64,000 nucleotides of DNA from Nostoc mirabile CHAB5784 (GTDB taxonomy: Bacteria > Cyanobacteriota > Cyanobacteriia > Cyanobacteriales > Nostocaceae): the NCBI RefSeq assembly GCF_020829645.1, contig NZ_JAIVFS010000029.1, positions 1 to 64,000 on the forward strand. Direction: 5' to 3'. Both the position numbers and the translations under genes were made by a program. The notes below the pieces were generated by a model. It searched no databases. It was not told where the DNA came from and saw only the letters and a list, made by a program, of their open reading frames with translations. Shown here piece after piece: positions 9,340 through 16,987 of this stretch. Within the stretch, counting starts at the first letter, position 1. Each line of letters begins with the position of its first letter.

Positions 9340-9654
9340 AAAAAATTTCTGGCTAACTCTTGCAGATCCTTTTACTTTAAGGGTAGTCCGATATTTTCTG
9401 TTCTCCCCTAAAGAAGACCTTAAGAGTTGAATAAACGACAAAAATCCACAACTAACACGGATAATTAATTTTAATTTGTATCTAAATCAACAATTGACTG
9501 GCAAAATTTGCAAAATTGTTAGTTGAGGGACTGGGGACTGGGGACTAGGGACTAGGAAGGAATTTAATTCAATAAATTACTTTTTCTTCCTAATACCTAA
9601 TACCCAGTACCCGATCCCTAGTCCCCAATCCCTAGTCAAAGGAGTAACCAAATA
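9340..9654. other. Intergenic spacer with heptanucleotide-type repeats
   Basis: The divergent spacer between gnd and ycf66 contains GGGGACTGGGGACTAGGGACTAGG at about 9531-9558 and its inverse (CCCTAGTCCCCAATCCCTAGTC) at about 9617-9638. These are short tandemly repeated repetitive sequences typical of heterocystous cyanobacteria, here placed as a long inverted repeat. Promoters of both genes must be here, but none could be assigned. Confidence 0.6.
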
Positions 9655-10392
9655 ATGCTGGCATTTGTCCTAGCTTTGGTGGTCGGTCTTGGTAGTTTAG
9701 CCATTTACATAGCAGCTTTCTTTTTTCCAGAAATCCACCGCAAGAATGACTTTATCTGGAGTGGTGTAGGATTGTTCTACGCCTTAGTTTTATGGGTGTT
9801 TGCACCACGCATTACTGGGGGTTTGTTGCTGGGTCATGTGGCTAGTGTGGCTCTTTTGGTCTGGTTTGGCTGGCAAACTCTATCATTACGTCGCCAACTG
9901 ACCCCGCAGCCACAACAAACCCAAGTACCCAGTCCTGAGACGGTGAAAACTGGCATTCAGGAACAGGTAAATAAGTTCTCTCTTCAGGAACGGCTGGGCC
10001 AGTTGCAAAAAGGTCTTGGTAGCACCTTCAGTGGTGTGAAAGACAAGGTACAACAAACTGGGAGTAAAAAAACACCCACAACCCCCAAACCTGAAAATAT
10101 TACCTCTGTATTGGCAGAGAAACCTACTGTTGAGATTATCGACAAAACTACTGCCATACCAGAAAAACCAGCAGAGGAGACAGTTACTGCTGACACCGAA
10201 GCCAAAATCGCGAGTGTACCGGAAGCGATTCCACCACATCCCCCATCTCCTGAATTGGTGGAAGCAGCGCAACCAGATTTTGAAATTGAGGAGAAGCAAC
10301 CGATTCCCGTAGAAGAAATTGTGCCGGATGCGGTACTCGCTCCCCCGGCGGAAATGCTACCTGAAGAAATACCGCCTAATCAAGCTAGTTGA
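9655..10392 (+). CDS. ycf66: Ycf66 family membrane protein
   Basis: The 245-residue protein has an N-terminal membrane region of about 80 residues with three hydrophobic segments (about 1-25, 35-52 and 56-75), followed by a long hydrophilic tail rich in proline, glutamate and threonine. The N-terminal block (FFFPEIHRKNDFIWSGVGLF, LWVFAPRITGGLLLGH) is the Ycf66 domain of cyanobacteria and plastids. Its function is unsettled; a thylakoid location is assumed for the family. AAAGGAG precedes the ATG, and a hairpin terminator follows at 10398. Confidence 0.85.
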   Translation: MLAFVLALVVGLGSLAIYIAAFFFPEIHRKNDFIWSGVGLFYALVLWVFAPRITGGLLLGHVASVALLVWFGWQTLSLRRQLTPQPQQTQVPSPETVKTGIQEQVNKFSLQERLGQLQKGLGSTFSGVKDKVQQTGSKKTPTTPKPENITSVLAEKPTVEIIDKTTAIPEKPAEETVTADTEAKIASVPEAIPPHPPSPELVEAAQPDFEIEEKQPIPVEEIVPDAVLAPPAEMLPEEIPPNQAS

Positions 10393-10397
10393 ATACA

Positions 10398-10437
10398 GTG
10401 AAACCCAGCGTTAACCTAATATAATGTTGGGTTTCAC
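10398..10437 (+). terminator. Hairpin after ycf66
   Basis: Perfect 10-nt arms (GTGAAACCCA / TGGGTTTCAC) lie 6 nt beyond the ycf66 stop. A related GTTGGGTTTC hairpin occurs twice at 42994-43060, so this is a dispersed hairpin family that may also serve as a terminator. Confidence 0.55.
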
Positions 10438-10613
10438 TCAACTTGTTTTAATGTTCTGCCACAAATCGGCTGAAAGAAACCTTGATAAATGACCAACATT
10501 AGTTGTTGCGATGCCTACGGCGGCAAGCTACGCAATATCTGCACCGATAATAGTTACAGCTTGGGTTAGAGCATAGTTTTGGGAAGGCTCTTAACTAACT
10601 AGGGATAAAAATT

Positions 10614-10880
10614 ATGAACATCCAAATTAAAGCGGAATACGAGCAATTTATACAAACCCGAATTGCTACAGGTAGATATGAAAATGCTGAAGATGTCATT
10701 GCTAAAGCATTGAAACTGCTGGAAGAATGGGAGATGGGTTATCAGGAATGGGAAGAAGAAACCCAGAAAAAAATAGCTGTTGGGCTTGCTTCTATTGAAC
10801 GTGGAGACGTACTAGATGGTGAAGTTGTGATGGCGCGACTGTCAGAAAAATTACGCAAAGCGCGTGAGACTCAAGAATAA
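10614..10880 (+). CDS. ParD-type antitoxin
   Basis: The 88-residue protein has the ribbon-helix-helix N-terminus of ParD-like antitoxins (MNIQIKAEYEQFIQTRIATG, then YENAEDVIAKALKLLEEWE). The C-terminal half, charged and helical, would wrap the toxin. The next gene begins inside its stop codon (AATAATGG), which is usual for antitoxin-first modules. The pair should repress its own promoter, as this family does. Confidence 0.8.
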   Translation: MNIQIKAEYEQFIQTRIATGRYENAEDVIAKALKLLEEWEMGYQEWEEETQKKIAVGLASIERGDVLDGEVVMARLSEKLRKARETQE

Positions 10881-11182
10881 TGGAATATTTTATTGCCAAA
10901 GAAGCAAGCCAAGATTTAGACGAAATTTTGGATTATTTTCTAGTTCGCAATATTAACGCAGGGGAAAAATTTATTCAAGGATTTAATAAGAAGTGCCAAA
11001 ACATAGCTCAATTCCCGAATATAGGACGAAGTTACGCCAAGTTTGATCCAAGCCTTAGAGGAATACCTTTAGATGGCTACATTATTTTTTATCGAGTTTT
11101 TGAAAATAGTGTTGTAATTGTGCGGGTAATTAGCGGTTATCGGGATTTAAAATCTATATTTGCAGATGTGGACGATGAATAG
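10880..11182 (+). CDS. RelE/ParE superfamily toxin
   Basis: The 100-residue protein has the ParE pattern: AKEASQDLDEILDYFL, then a helix pair, NIGRSYAKFDPSLRGIPLDG, YIIFYRVFENSVVIVRVISGYRDL. ParE-type members poison DNA gyrase and RelE-type members cleave mRNA on the ribosome; I favour ParE from the partner. It overlaps the antitoxin stop by one base. It looks intact. Confidence 0.82.
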   Translation: MEYFIAKEASQDLDEILDYFLVRNINAGEKFIQGFNKKCQNIAQFPNIGRSYAKFDPSLRGIPLDGYIIFYRVFENSVVIVRVISGYRDLKSIFADVDDE

Positions 11183-11392
11183 ATTTTTGAGTTGTCCAAC
11201 TTAGACTGTTTCTGTTTCGGCAAAATTTATTCTTGCAAAATCTGTAAAGTATATGTTTCCACAGAAAGCCCTTACTGTTTAGCTTATTGTGCAAGATACT
11301 GTTCTAATTCTGGTGGCAAGTTCAGGGTTAGGGTCATAAGTCTCTTTCTTGTATTAAGATTAAAAATTGGAAAATCAGGAGATGATTAGCTA

Positions 11393-11656
11393 ATGAACCA
11401 TTCTGAATGGAGAGTTAAAGTCTTAGAAGAAGTGCAGCAAGTCCCAGATGCTAAGTTAGCACAGCTCTATGAGATGATTCACGGATTTCGACTTAGCTCA
11501 GAAACTAACAGCCACAACGCTGCTGCTATCATGCAGTTCGCAGGTTGCTGGAGCGATATGTCAGATGAAGCATACGGCGAATTTTCAGACGAGATTGCTA
11601 TCCGTCGTCAGCAAGCATTTTCTCAAAGACGAAACCGTGAAACCAGCATTGATTGA
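11393..11656 (+). CDS. Putative antitoxin of the PIN-domain toxin
   Basis: The 87-residue protein (MNHSEWRVKVLEEVQQVPDA...) has no clear fold that I recognise. It overlaps the following VapC-like gene, and the segment FAGCWSDMSDEAYGEFSDEI resembles the C-terminal toxin-binding tails of DUF2281-like antitoxins found before PIN toxins. AGGAGATGATTAGCTAATG places a ribosome-binding site upstream. Function is inferred from position and this tail. Confidence 0.65.
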   Translation: MNHSEWRVKVLEEVQQVPDAKLAQLYEMIHGFRLSSETNSHNAAAIMQFAGCWSDMSDEAYGEFSDEIAIRRQQAFSQRRNRETSID

Positions 11657-12044
11657 TAGTGATATTTTGTCCTTGTTCTTCCGAGGCAATACCAATGTAG
11701 TAGCTCAGTTTCAGACTTACTTGATAACCTATCGTCAAATCAACATTAGTATCATCACTTATTACGAAATTCTCAGCGGCTTAAAGCACCGTGATGCCCA
11801 AAAGCAACTCGCTTTGTTTTTGGAGTTTGTCGCCCAAAATACTGTCTTACCCCTTACTGAACAATCAGTCACCCTATCCGCAGATATCTACGCAAACTTG
11901 CGGCTCCAAGGGATTCCCATCGACGATATTGACTTGCTCATTGCTGGGGTTGCCATTGCCAATAATCTAGTTATGATTACTCATAATCAGCGTCATTTCG
12001 GTAGAATTGAAGCACTAGAGTTGCAAGATTGGAGTCAAGCTTGA
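11637..12044 (+). CDS. vapC: VapC-like PIN-domain ribonuclease toxin
   Basis: I chose the GTG at 11637, giving 135 residues beginning VKPALIDSDILSLFFRG, which is where PIN domains start; the longer open frame from 11565 adds residues with no family similarity. Acidic catalytic residues are visible in LIDSDI, YYEILSG and DDIDLLIAGVAIANN, and the TH-N-HF motif near the end is typical. PIN toxins cleave RNA with Mg2+ or Mn2+. The start overlaps the antitoxin by 20 nt. Confidence 0.82.
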   Translation: MKPALIDSDILSLFFRGNTNVVAQFQTYLITYRQINISIITYYEILSGLKHRDAQKQLALFLEFVAQNTVLPLTEQSVTLSADIYANLRLQGIPIDDIDLLIAGVAIANNLVMITHNQRHFGRIEALELQDWSQA

Positions 12045-12394
12045 CGTGCTTTGATTGCGATAAAAGTTACCCTATCGATTTTATGCAGCGATCGCAGTAC
12101 CATCAGAATATATAAAAGCATATAGTGATCGCAATACCATATCCCCCACTTTAGATATTTTAGTTCTGTAGAGTGCGTTACGACGCAAAATTAGCACAGG
12201 GTGAAATCTTTGCTAATCGATATTTATGCAGCGATCGCAGTACCATCAGAATGGAATAGCGATCGCAGTACTATATCTCTAGGTTAAGACGATGAGGAGT
12301 TGCACTGGCGATCGGGGTTAGTTTATCAAGGAAATCAGGCAAAAATACTATAATTTGTGAGAAGCGTAATTTATCCTACTCCTAAAGACGCAAA
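12045..12394. other. Spacer with HIP1-rich direct repeats
   Basis: No gene is seen. A 28-nt direct repeat (TATGCAGCGATCGCAGTACC...) occurs at 12082-12109 and 12224-12251, each followed by another GATCGCAxTAC copy (about 12126 and 12260). These look like remnants of a duplicated HIP1-containing element. The promoter of the TIR/FGE gene should lie near 12330-12390. Confidence 0.55.
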
Positions 12395-14230
12395 ATGGCA
12401 GATGTATCCTTGGAACCACTCAAGGTGTTTTGTTCCTACTCTCACAACGACGAACCCCTAAAGGATGAACTGGCTAAACACCTGACTATGTTGGAACGGC
12501 AAGGTGTTACTTCAACTTGGCATGATCGTAAAATACCACCTGGAAAAGAATGGGATCAGCAGATTAATGAAAATTTGAACACAGCCGATATCATTTTATT
12601 ACTAGTTAGTTCAGACTTTATATATTCTAAATACTGCTGGGATGTTGAAGTTACCAAAGCAATAGAACGCCACGAAGCTGGAGAGGCTTGTGTCATTCCA
12701 ATTATTCTGCGAAACGTTTCTTGGCAATCTGCACCATTTGCTAAACTACAAGCTCTGCCCAAAAATGCCCTACCTATTAAGTCTTGGACTAATCAAGATG
12801 ATGCATTCATGAATGTAGCTGAGGGAATTAAGTTTGCTGCTGAACAACTAATTAAGGAGCGTCAACAACAACGGTTACGCAGGGAAGCCGCCATAACTGA
12901 ATATCGTCTTCAGGCTGAAGAATTTGCGTCTGATGGCGAAATTTCTTTTGTCGAATCTGATATTTTAAAAGATTTACAAGAAAAGTTAAAATTAACAGAC
13001 CAAGAAGCCAGTGCAGTCCGAGAAAAAGCATTAGAGCCTTACGGTATATATAAGAAAAATCTAGACAAATACAAGCAACACTTGACAAGTTTTGTAGATG
13101 AACAAGGATATCCATTGGATGAAAAAGCTGAAACTGAATTAGGGAAATCCCAGAAATATTATCAGCTTAAAGATGAAGATGTAGTTCGCCTAAAGAAAGA
13201 ACAAGAAATAGAGTATCAAAAACGACAAGGAGAAAGATTACCCCAAGAACAAGAAAGAGCTGAAAATAAGAGACGGGAAGCAGAATTACAAGAACGACTA
13301 AAAAGGGAATCATCTCCCCCAGGTATTCAAACTCAGGCTTTTGAGTTTGACACCGCCACCCTAACCCCCAAATCAGCAGGGTTTTTGGGTATGGGGAAAA
13401 CCTATGAAATTAACCGTAGTCGGGGACGCGCCGAGTTTTTTGCAGAAAACTTGGGTAATGGCATAGTTCTGGAAATGGTTGCAATTCCCGGTGGTAAATT
13501 TCTCATGGGTTCGCCAGAGAGTGAGCCAGAAAGAACTGGCGATGAAAGTCCACAGCACACTGTCACCATTCAACCCTTTTTCATGGGGAAATTTCCAGTA
13601 ACTCAGAGTCAATGGAAAGCCGTTGCTGCTTTACCCAAGGTTAATATTGATTTAGATCCCGAACCGTCTAATTTTAAAGGTGTTAATCGACCTGTTGAAC
13701 AGGTTTCTTGGGATGATGTAATTGAGTTTTGCGCTCGGCTATCTAAAAAGACTGAGAAAACCTATCGCCTGCCCAGTGAAGCAGAATGGGAATATGCTTG
13801 TCGTGCAGGAACGACTACCCCGTTTTATTTTGGCGAAACAATTACAACGGATTTAGCGAATTATCGGGGGACAGACTGGGATTATAACGGAACAGTATAC
13901 CGAGGTAATTATGCTCAGGGCCCAAAGGGCGAATATCGTAAGCAAACAACGGATGTGGGAAAATTTCCTGCTAACCCCTTTGGTTTATTTGATATGCATG
14001 GTAATATATGGGAATGGTGTCAGGATGAGTGGCACAAAAATTATAACGGAGCGCCAAAAGACGGAAGCGCTTGGTTAGTTGATAATGATAATCAAAATCG
14101 GCTGCTGCGTGGTGGTTCGTGGCTCAGCCTTCCCAGGAATTGCCGCTCGGCGTTTCGCAACTCTTTCGCGCGTGGCTACAGGCGCAGCAGCGTGGGTTTT
14201 CGGGTTGTGGTGGTTCGGGGCAGGACTTAG
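12395..14230 (+). CDS. TIR / FGE-sulfatase fusion, probable DGR variable protein
   Basis: This 611-residue protein has a TIR domain at about 9-150 (KVFCSYSHNDE, YCWDVEVTKA), a charged coiled-coil linker at about 160-310, and an SUMF1/FGE-sulfatase fold at about 350-606 (MVAIPGGKFLMGSPE, YRLPSEAEWEYACRAG, FGLFDMHGNIWEWCQDEW). The FGE fold is a C-type-lectin relative and is the usual display scaffold of diversity-generating retroelements. Its last 40 residues (LRGGSW...NCRSAFRN...GFRVV) have the form of a DGR variable region, and an avd gene follows 73 nt later. TIR domains often consume NAD or signal, so the protein may be a receptor whose binding face was diversified. The ligand is unknown. 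Confidence 0.85.
   Translation: MADVSLEPLKVFCSYSHNDEPLKDELAKHLTMLERQGVTSTWHDRKIPPGKEWDQQINENLNTADIILLLVSSDFIYSKYCWDVEVTKAIERHEAGEACVIPIILRNVSWQSAPFAKLQALPKNALPIKSWTNQDDAFMNVAEGIKFAAEQLIKERQQQRLRREAAITEYRLQAEEFASDGEISFVESDILKDLQEKLKLTDQEASAVREKALEPYGIYKKNLDKYKQHLTSFVDEQGYPLDEKAETELGKSQKYYQLKDEDVVRLKKEQEIEYQKRQGERLPQEQERAENKRREAELQERLKRESSPPGIQTQAFEFDTATLTPKSAGFLGMGKTYEINRSRGRAEFFAENLGNGIVLEMVAIPGGKFLMGSPESEPERTGDESPQHTVTIQPFFMGKFPVTQSQWKAVAALPKVNIDLDPEPSNFKGVNRPVEQVSWDDVIEFCARLSKKTEKTYRLPSEAEWEYACRAGTTTPFYFGETITTDLANYRGTDWDYNGTVYRGNYAQGPKGEYRKQTTDVGKFPANPFGLFDMHGNIWEWCQDEWHKNYNGAPKDGSAWLVDNDNQNRLLRGGSWLSLPRNCRSAFRNSFARGYRRSSVGFRVVVVRGRT
14099..14214 (+). other. Probable DGR variable region (VR)
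   Basis: This covers residues about 569-606 of the TIR/FGE protein. Positions that are asparagine codons (AAY) in typical templates of this class read CTC, AGC, CTT, TTT, TCT, TTC, TAC, CGC, AGC and AGC here: each could arise from AAC or AAT by changes at adenines only, while the third base stays C or T. The GC-rich end (GTGGGTTTTCGGGTTGTGG) would be the initiation-of-homing region. No template repeat was found in the window, so this is inference. Confidence 0.65.
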
Positions 14231-14262
14231 TAGCCCTTTATTTCTTTACCCTTCTTAATGTC

Positions 14263-14292
14263 TCGCGCTTTGCGCGATCAATTTTTTTTTTA
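14263..14292 (+). terminator. GC hairpin plus T-run after the variable region
   Basis: TCGCGC-TTT-GCGCGA is followed by TCAA and a run of about ten T. This is a classic intrinsic terminator. GC hairpins just after a variable region also assist homing in studied DGRs, so it may serve both roles. Confidence 0.75.
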
Positions 14293-14303
14293 ATTTTGTA
14301 TGG

Positions 14304-14660
14304 ATGAGTGATTTACCAATAATACAAAAAACTTACGATTTAATCAAGTGGTATGTGCCAATTTTAAATCGGCTTCCTAGAGATCATAAATTTTTGCTAG
14401 GAAATCGGATTATTACAGAACTATACAATTTATTAGATATTCTGATCATAGCACGGTATGCTAAACAGAAATTAGCTCATTTAGAATTATTGAATAGTAA
14501 GCTAGATATTTTACGTTATCAAACTCGCCTACTTTTAGAATTTAATTTAATTAAGACAGAGCGTTATGAATATGCTCAAAAACTTTTAAATGATATTGGC
14601 ATCGATTTGGGTGGATGGATAAAACAGCAAAAAATCAAGACAAATATACCTGGCGATTAG
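14304..14660 (+). CDS. avd: Avd-like accessory protein of a diversity-generating retroelement
   Basis: The 118-residue, mainly helical, basic protein matches the bAvd/four-helix-bundle family: LIKWYVPILNRLPRDHKFLLG, then LLDILIIARYAKQK and LDILRYQTRLLLEFNLI. Avd forms a pentameric barrel that binds the DGR reverse transcriptase and the template RNA. It lies between the TIR/FGE target gene and a remnant of the reverse transcriptase, the standard DGR order. The gene itself looks intact although its partner is broken. Confidence 0.85.
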   Translation: MSDLPIIQKTYDLIKWYVPILNRLPRDHKFLLGNRIITELYNLLDILIIARYAKQKLAHLELLNSKLDILRYQTRLLLEFNLIKTERYEYAQKLLNDIGIDLGGWIKQQKIKTNIPGD

Positions 14661-14702
14661 AAATTGCAGCTACACTGCCAAGGGCGAAACTGGATTAAAT
14701 TG

Positions 14703-14819
14703 ATGAAAAGATACGGAAATCTTTGGAATGAAGTTATAGCGTTTGGTAATTTACTATCAGCCGCCCAGCAAGCACAACGGGGTAGCGTACCAAAAAAGAG
14801 TCCAGGCCTAATCCAGTGA
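14703..14819 (+). pseudogene. DGR reverse transcriptase, N-terminal remnant
   Basis: The frame reads MKRYGNLWNEVIAFGNLLSA and then AQQAQRG, the start of DGR-type reverse transcriptases. After about residue 27 similarity stops, the frame continues with unrelated codons (SVPKKSPGLIQ) and ends at TGA 14817-14819. The catalytic palm is absent downstream. No template repeat lies in the 42 nt between avd and this remnant, where it is usually found. The break point is near 14784. The cassette can only work if another reverse transcriptase and template act in trans. Confidence 0.75.
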
Positions 14820-15099
14820 GGTTGATGACGACCTCCGAATATAAAACCGAGTCGGATAGCTTGGTAGGCTGCAAGGTCGAACAGTTGTCCGATTCATCTA
14901 ATTTTAGAGCTAATTTTAAAAGCTAATTCAGAACAGTAGAAACACACATCTGAAGTGGTTATAACAAGATTCCCGACTTTTAAAATAAGCCGGGAATCTG
15001 AGCTTTTGCAACAGGCAAGGCACTACCATTAGGCGTAAAAACCTTAATTTCTAGTCCAGTAATACCAATTCACGAAAACCTTGATACATATAGATTATC
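14820..15099. other. Spacer after the RT break, with hairpins
   Basis: No gene is seen. 14820-14905 holds short complementary pieces (GAGGT...ACCTC near 14818-14835; GAGTCGGA...TCCGATTC near 14849-14896) that could fold as a structured RNA or be the residue of an inserted element; I do not recognise it. A perfect 9-bp hairpin (AGATTCCCG / CGGGAATCT) lies at 14967-14999. Confidence 0.4.
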
Positions 15100-15343
15100 G
15101 TAGGGGCATGGCATTGCCCATTGGTGTCAACTTAACGCAAAACTCATGTCCCACAAGGAACTTCAGTTCCTTGCTAATAGCGAAAGTCATCTAAAGATGA
15201 CTAAATAATCCGAAAAATCTTTAGTCTACTTCAGTAGACTTTAGCTAAAAGCCAAAGAAATTCATTTCTGGGCGGGCGTGGAAGCCAACAGATAAGCGAT
15301 TTTTCGCTTAAGTTGACACCAATGGGCAAAGACAAGCCCTTAC
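15100..15343. mobile_element. 244-bp MITE with 36-bp terminal inverted repeats (copy 2)
   Basis: Its left end (15100-15135) matches the left end of the 7413 element at most positions, and the right end is at 15308-15343. It is exactly the same length. The internal double-hairpin module is in the opposite orientation (stems 15185-15202 and 15223-15240), and the second stem has a different but still self-complementary sequence (AGTCTACT / AGTAGACT). Confidence 0.8.
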
Positions 15344-15372
15344 TAGCTATAACATAATCTTCAATAGAAAAG

Positions 15373-16638
15373 TTATTCAACTTTGGCGCGGAGTGCGGGA
15401 GATCGAAAGAGAGTCGCAAATCCAGCTTGGCGCTCGTTTAAAGGTTCTAGAGCATCGTTCCAAAGACTTTCATAATAAAAGAAGGTTACGCCTAAACCGC
15501 GTTCTTGGGCAGCCCGCACCTGAGACTTAATTTGCTGCATGGGAACTGGATTATTTCGTAACCCTGTCATAATGCCAATTCCAGTTGGAATTATTTGTTG
15601 CGCTTCTTGAATTTCTGCGCGGGAAATATTTGCCACAAAACTTTGCAGATCCGGACGATAAATTTGCACGATTAACTCGTCCACAATATTTTGCCGAATC
15701 CAACTTAGCCAATCTTGCAGGTGAAACTTGTAAGCAAAATCATAGTAATTAGGAGAAACAGAGAAAATCGCCTGGGGTTTTCTCTGTTTTACAGCTTGGT
15801 TAAGTTGTACCATGAACGCCGTAATTTTATCTGCCCGCCACTTTACCCATGCCGCATCTTGGGAATTAGTTGGCGGAGGATTATTCGTTTCTTTAGTGTA
15901 CAAAGCAACTGTATATTGGTCGTAACCAAATTCGTGGGGCAAACTCATGTGATCGTCAAACTGAATGCCATCGGCATCATATTGAGTGACAGTTTCCAGC
16001 ACTAGATTGGTGATGAACTGTTGCACTTTTGGATGGAACGGATTGAGCCACATCACCTCACCAGCCGCACTGATTGAAGTTTGGCTACCATCCCGCTTTT
16101 GTGTGAACCAATCAGGATAATTCAGTGCCAATTCCGACGTTGGGGGAGCCATGAAACCAAACTCAAACCAGGGAATTACTAGCAATCCTTTGCGATGGGC
16201 TTGGTTAATTAGGTCTGCAAGAATATCATGTCCATCTGAACCTTTGGAGACAAAAGGTTGAATACCTGCACGTTGTGCGATCGCACTAGGATACATTACA
16301 TAGGCAGAATTCCACACCACAGGATAGATGGTGTTGAAGTTCATCCGCCGTAATTGACTTACCGCATCCTGCACTTTATCCCGATTTTTAAGGGTGTGAA
16401 AATCATTAGTGGTCATCCAAACCCCGCGAATTTCCTGACGGGGTATCTGTGCGATCGCAGGGGTGAAACTGTCTACCAACAATACAGTAACAAAGGATAT
16501 TAAAATGAGAATCGGAAAAAAAGACTTGAGTAATCGCTGCCAACTTTGAACAATAAAAGGTGATTTCATAAATTTGAATGATGCATTAGCTACCCACACA
16601 CGCCATTGCTCGTTTTTATGATTGAATCTACTAACCAT
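15373..16638 (-). CDS. Glycosyl-hydrolase-like 10 (GHL10/DUF187) family protein, exported
   Basis: The 421-residue protein has a hydrophobic export segment at about 36-65 (FFPILILISFVTVLLV...TPAIAQ), then a TIM-barrel hydrolase-like domain: IRGVWMTTNDF, FNTIYPVVWNSAYVMYPS, VIPWFEFGFMAP, YDADGIQFDDHMSLP, IYRPD. The family is predicted to cleave polysaccharide or peptidoglycan sugars, with the FDDH motif probably catalytic. The ATG at 16569 (residue 24) is an equally possible start; neither has a clear ribosome-binding site. It is likely periplasmic or anchored. Confidence 0.85.
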   Translation of the reverse strand: MVSRFNHKNEQWRVWVANASFKFMKSPFIVQSWQRLLKSFFPILILISFVTVLLVDSFTPAIAQIPRQEIRGVWMTTNDFHTLKNRDKVQDAVSQLRRMNFNTIYPVVWNSAYVMYPSAIAQRAGIQPFVSKGSDGHDILADLINQAHRKGLLVIPWFEFGFMAPPTSELALNYPDWFTQKRDGSQTSISAAGEVMWLNPFHPKVQQFITNLVLETVTQYDADGIQFDDHMSLPHEFGYDQYTVALYTKETNNPPPTNSQDAAWVKWRADKITAFMVQLNQAVKQRKPQAIFSVSPNYYDFAYKFHLQDWLSWIRQNIVDELIVQIYRPDLQSFVANISRAEIQEAQQIIPTGIGIMTGLRNNPVPMQQIKSQVRAAQERGLGVTFFYYESLWNDALEPLNERQAGFATLFRSPALRAKVE

Positions 16639-16987
16639 ATAGTCTATAAGTATTTATGCTTAGTATTGAATTAATGAGTTGGTAGTTGTTCGTTCCCTGC
16701 TTATAGAACTTTTGCACCAGAAAAACTAAAGCAGACAAATTAAGATAGTTGACGCAGCTAGTAGGCATTTGTGCCCAATAGATATTGGTATGGGCATTGG
16801 GCATTGGGCAGAGGGGAAAAACTTACTGCAACATCTCCCTCATCTCCCTCATCTCCCTCATCTCCCTCATCCCCCTCACTCCCTCATCTCCCCCTACCTC
16901 CCCTGCCCCCGATCTTCTCACTCCCCCACACCCCACCTGTGTCACAATAGAGAACTGTAATAAGAAAAATATTGTTAAGGTAATTTA
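16639..16987. other. Spacer with CTCCCTCAT tandem repeats
   Basis: The divergent spacer between the GHL10 gene and chlI carries a 9-bp tandem repeat (CATCTCCCT) at about 16830-16872, followed by looser CCCC-rich sequence to about 16940. The short ORFs across it are repeat artefacts. The chlI promoter is probably near 16940-16980. Confidence 0.55.
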
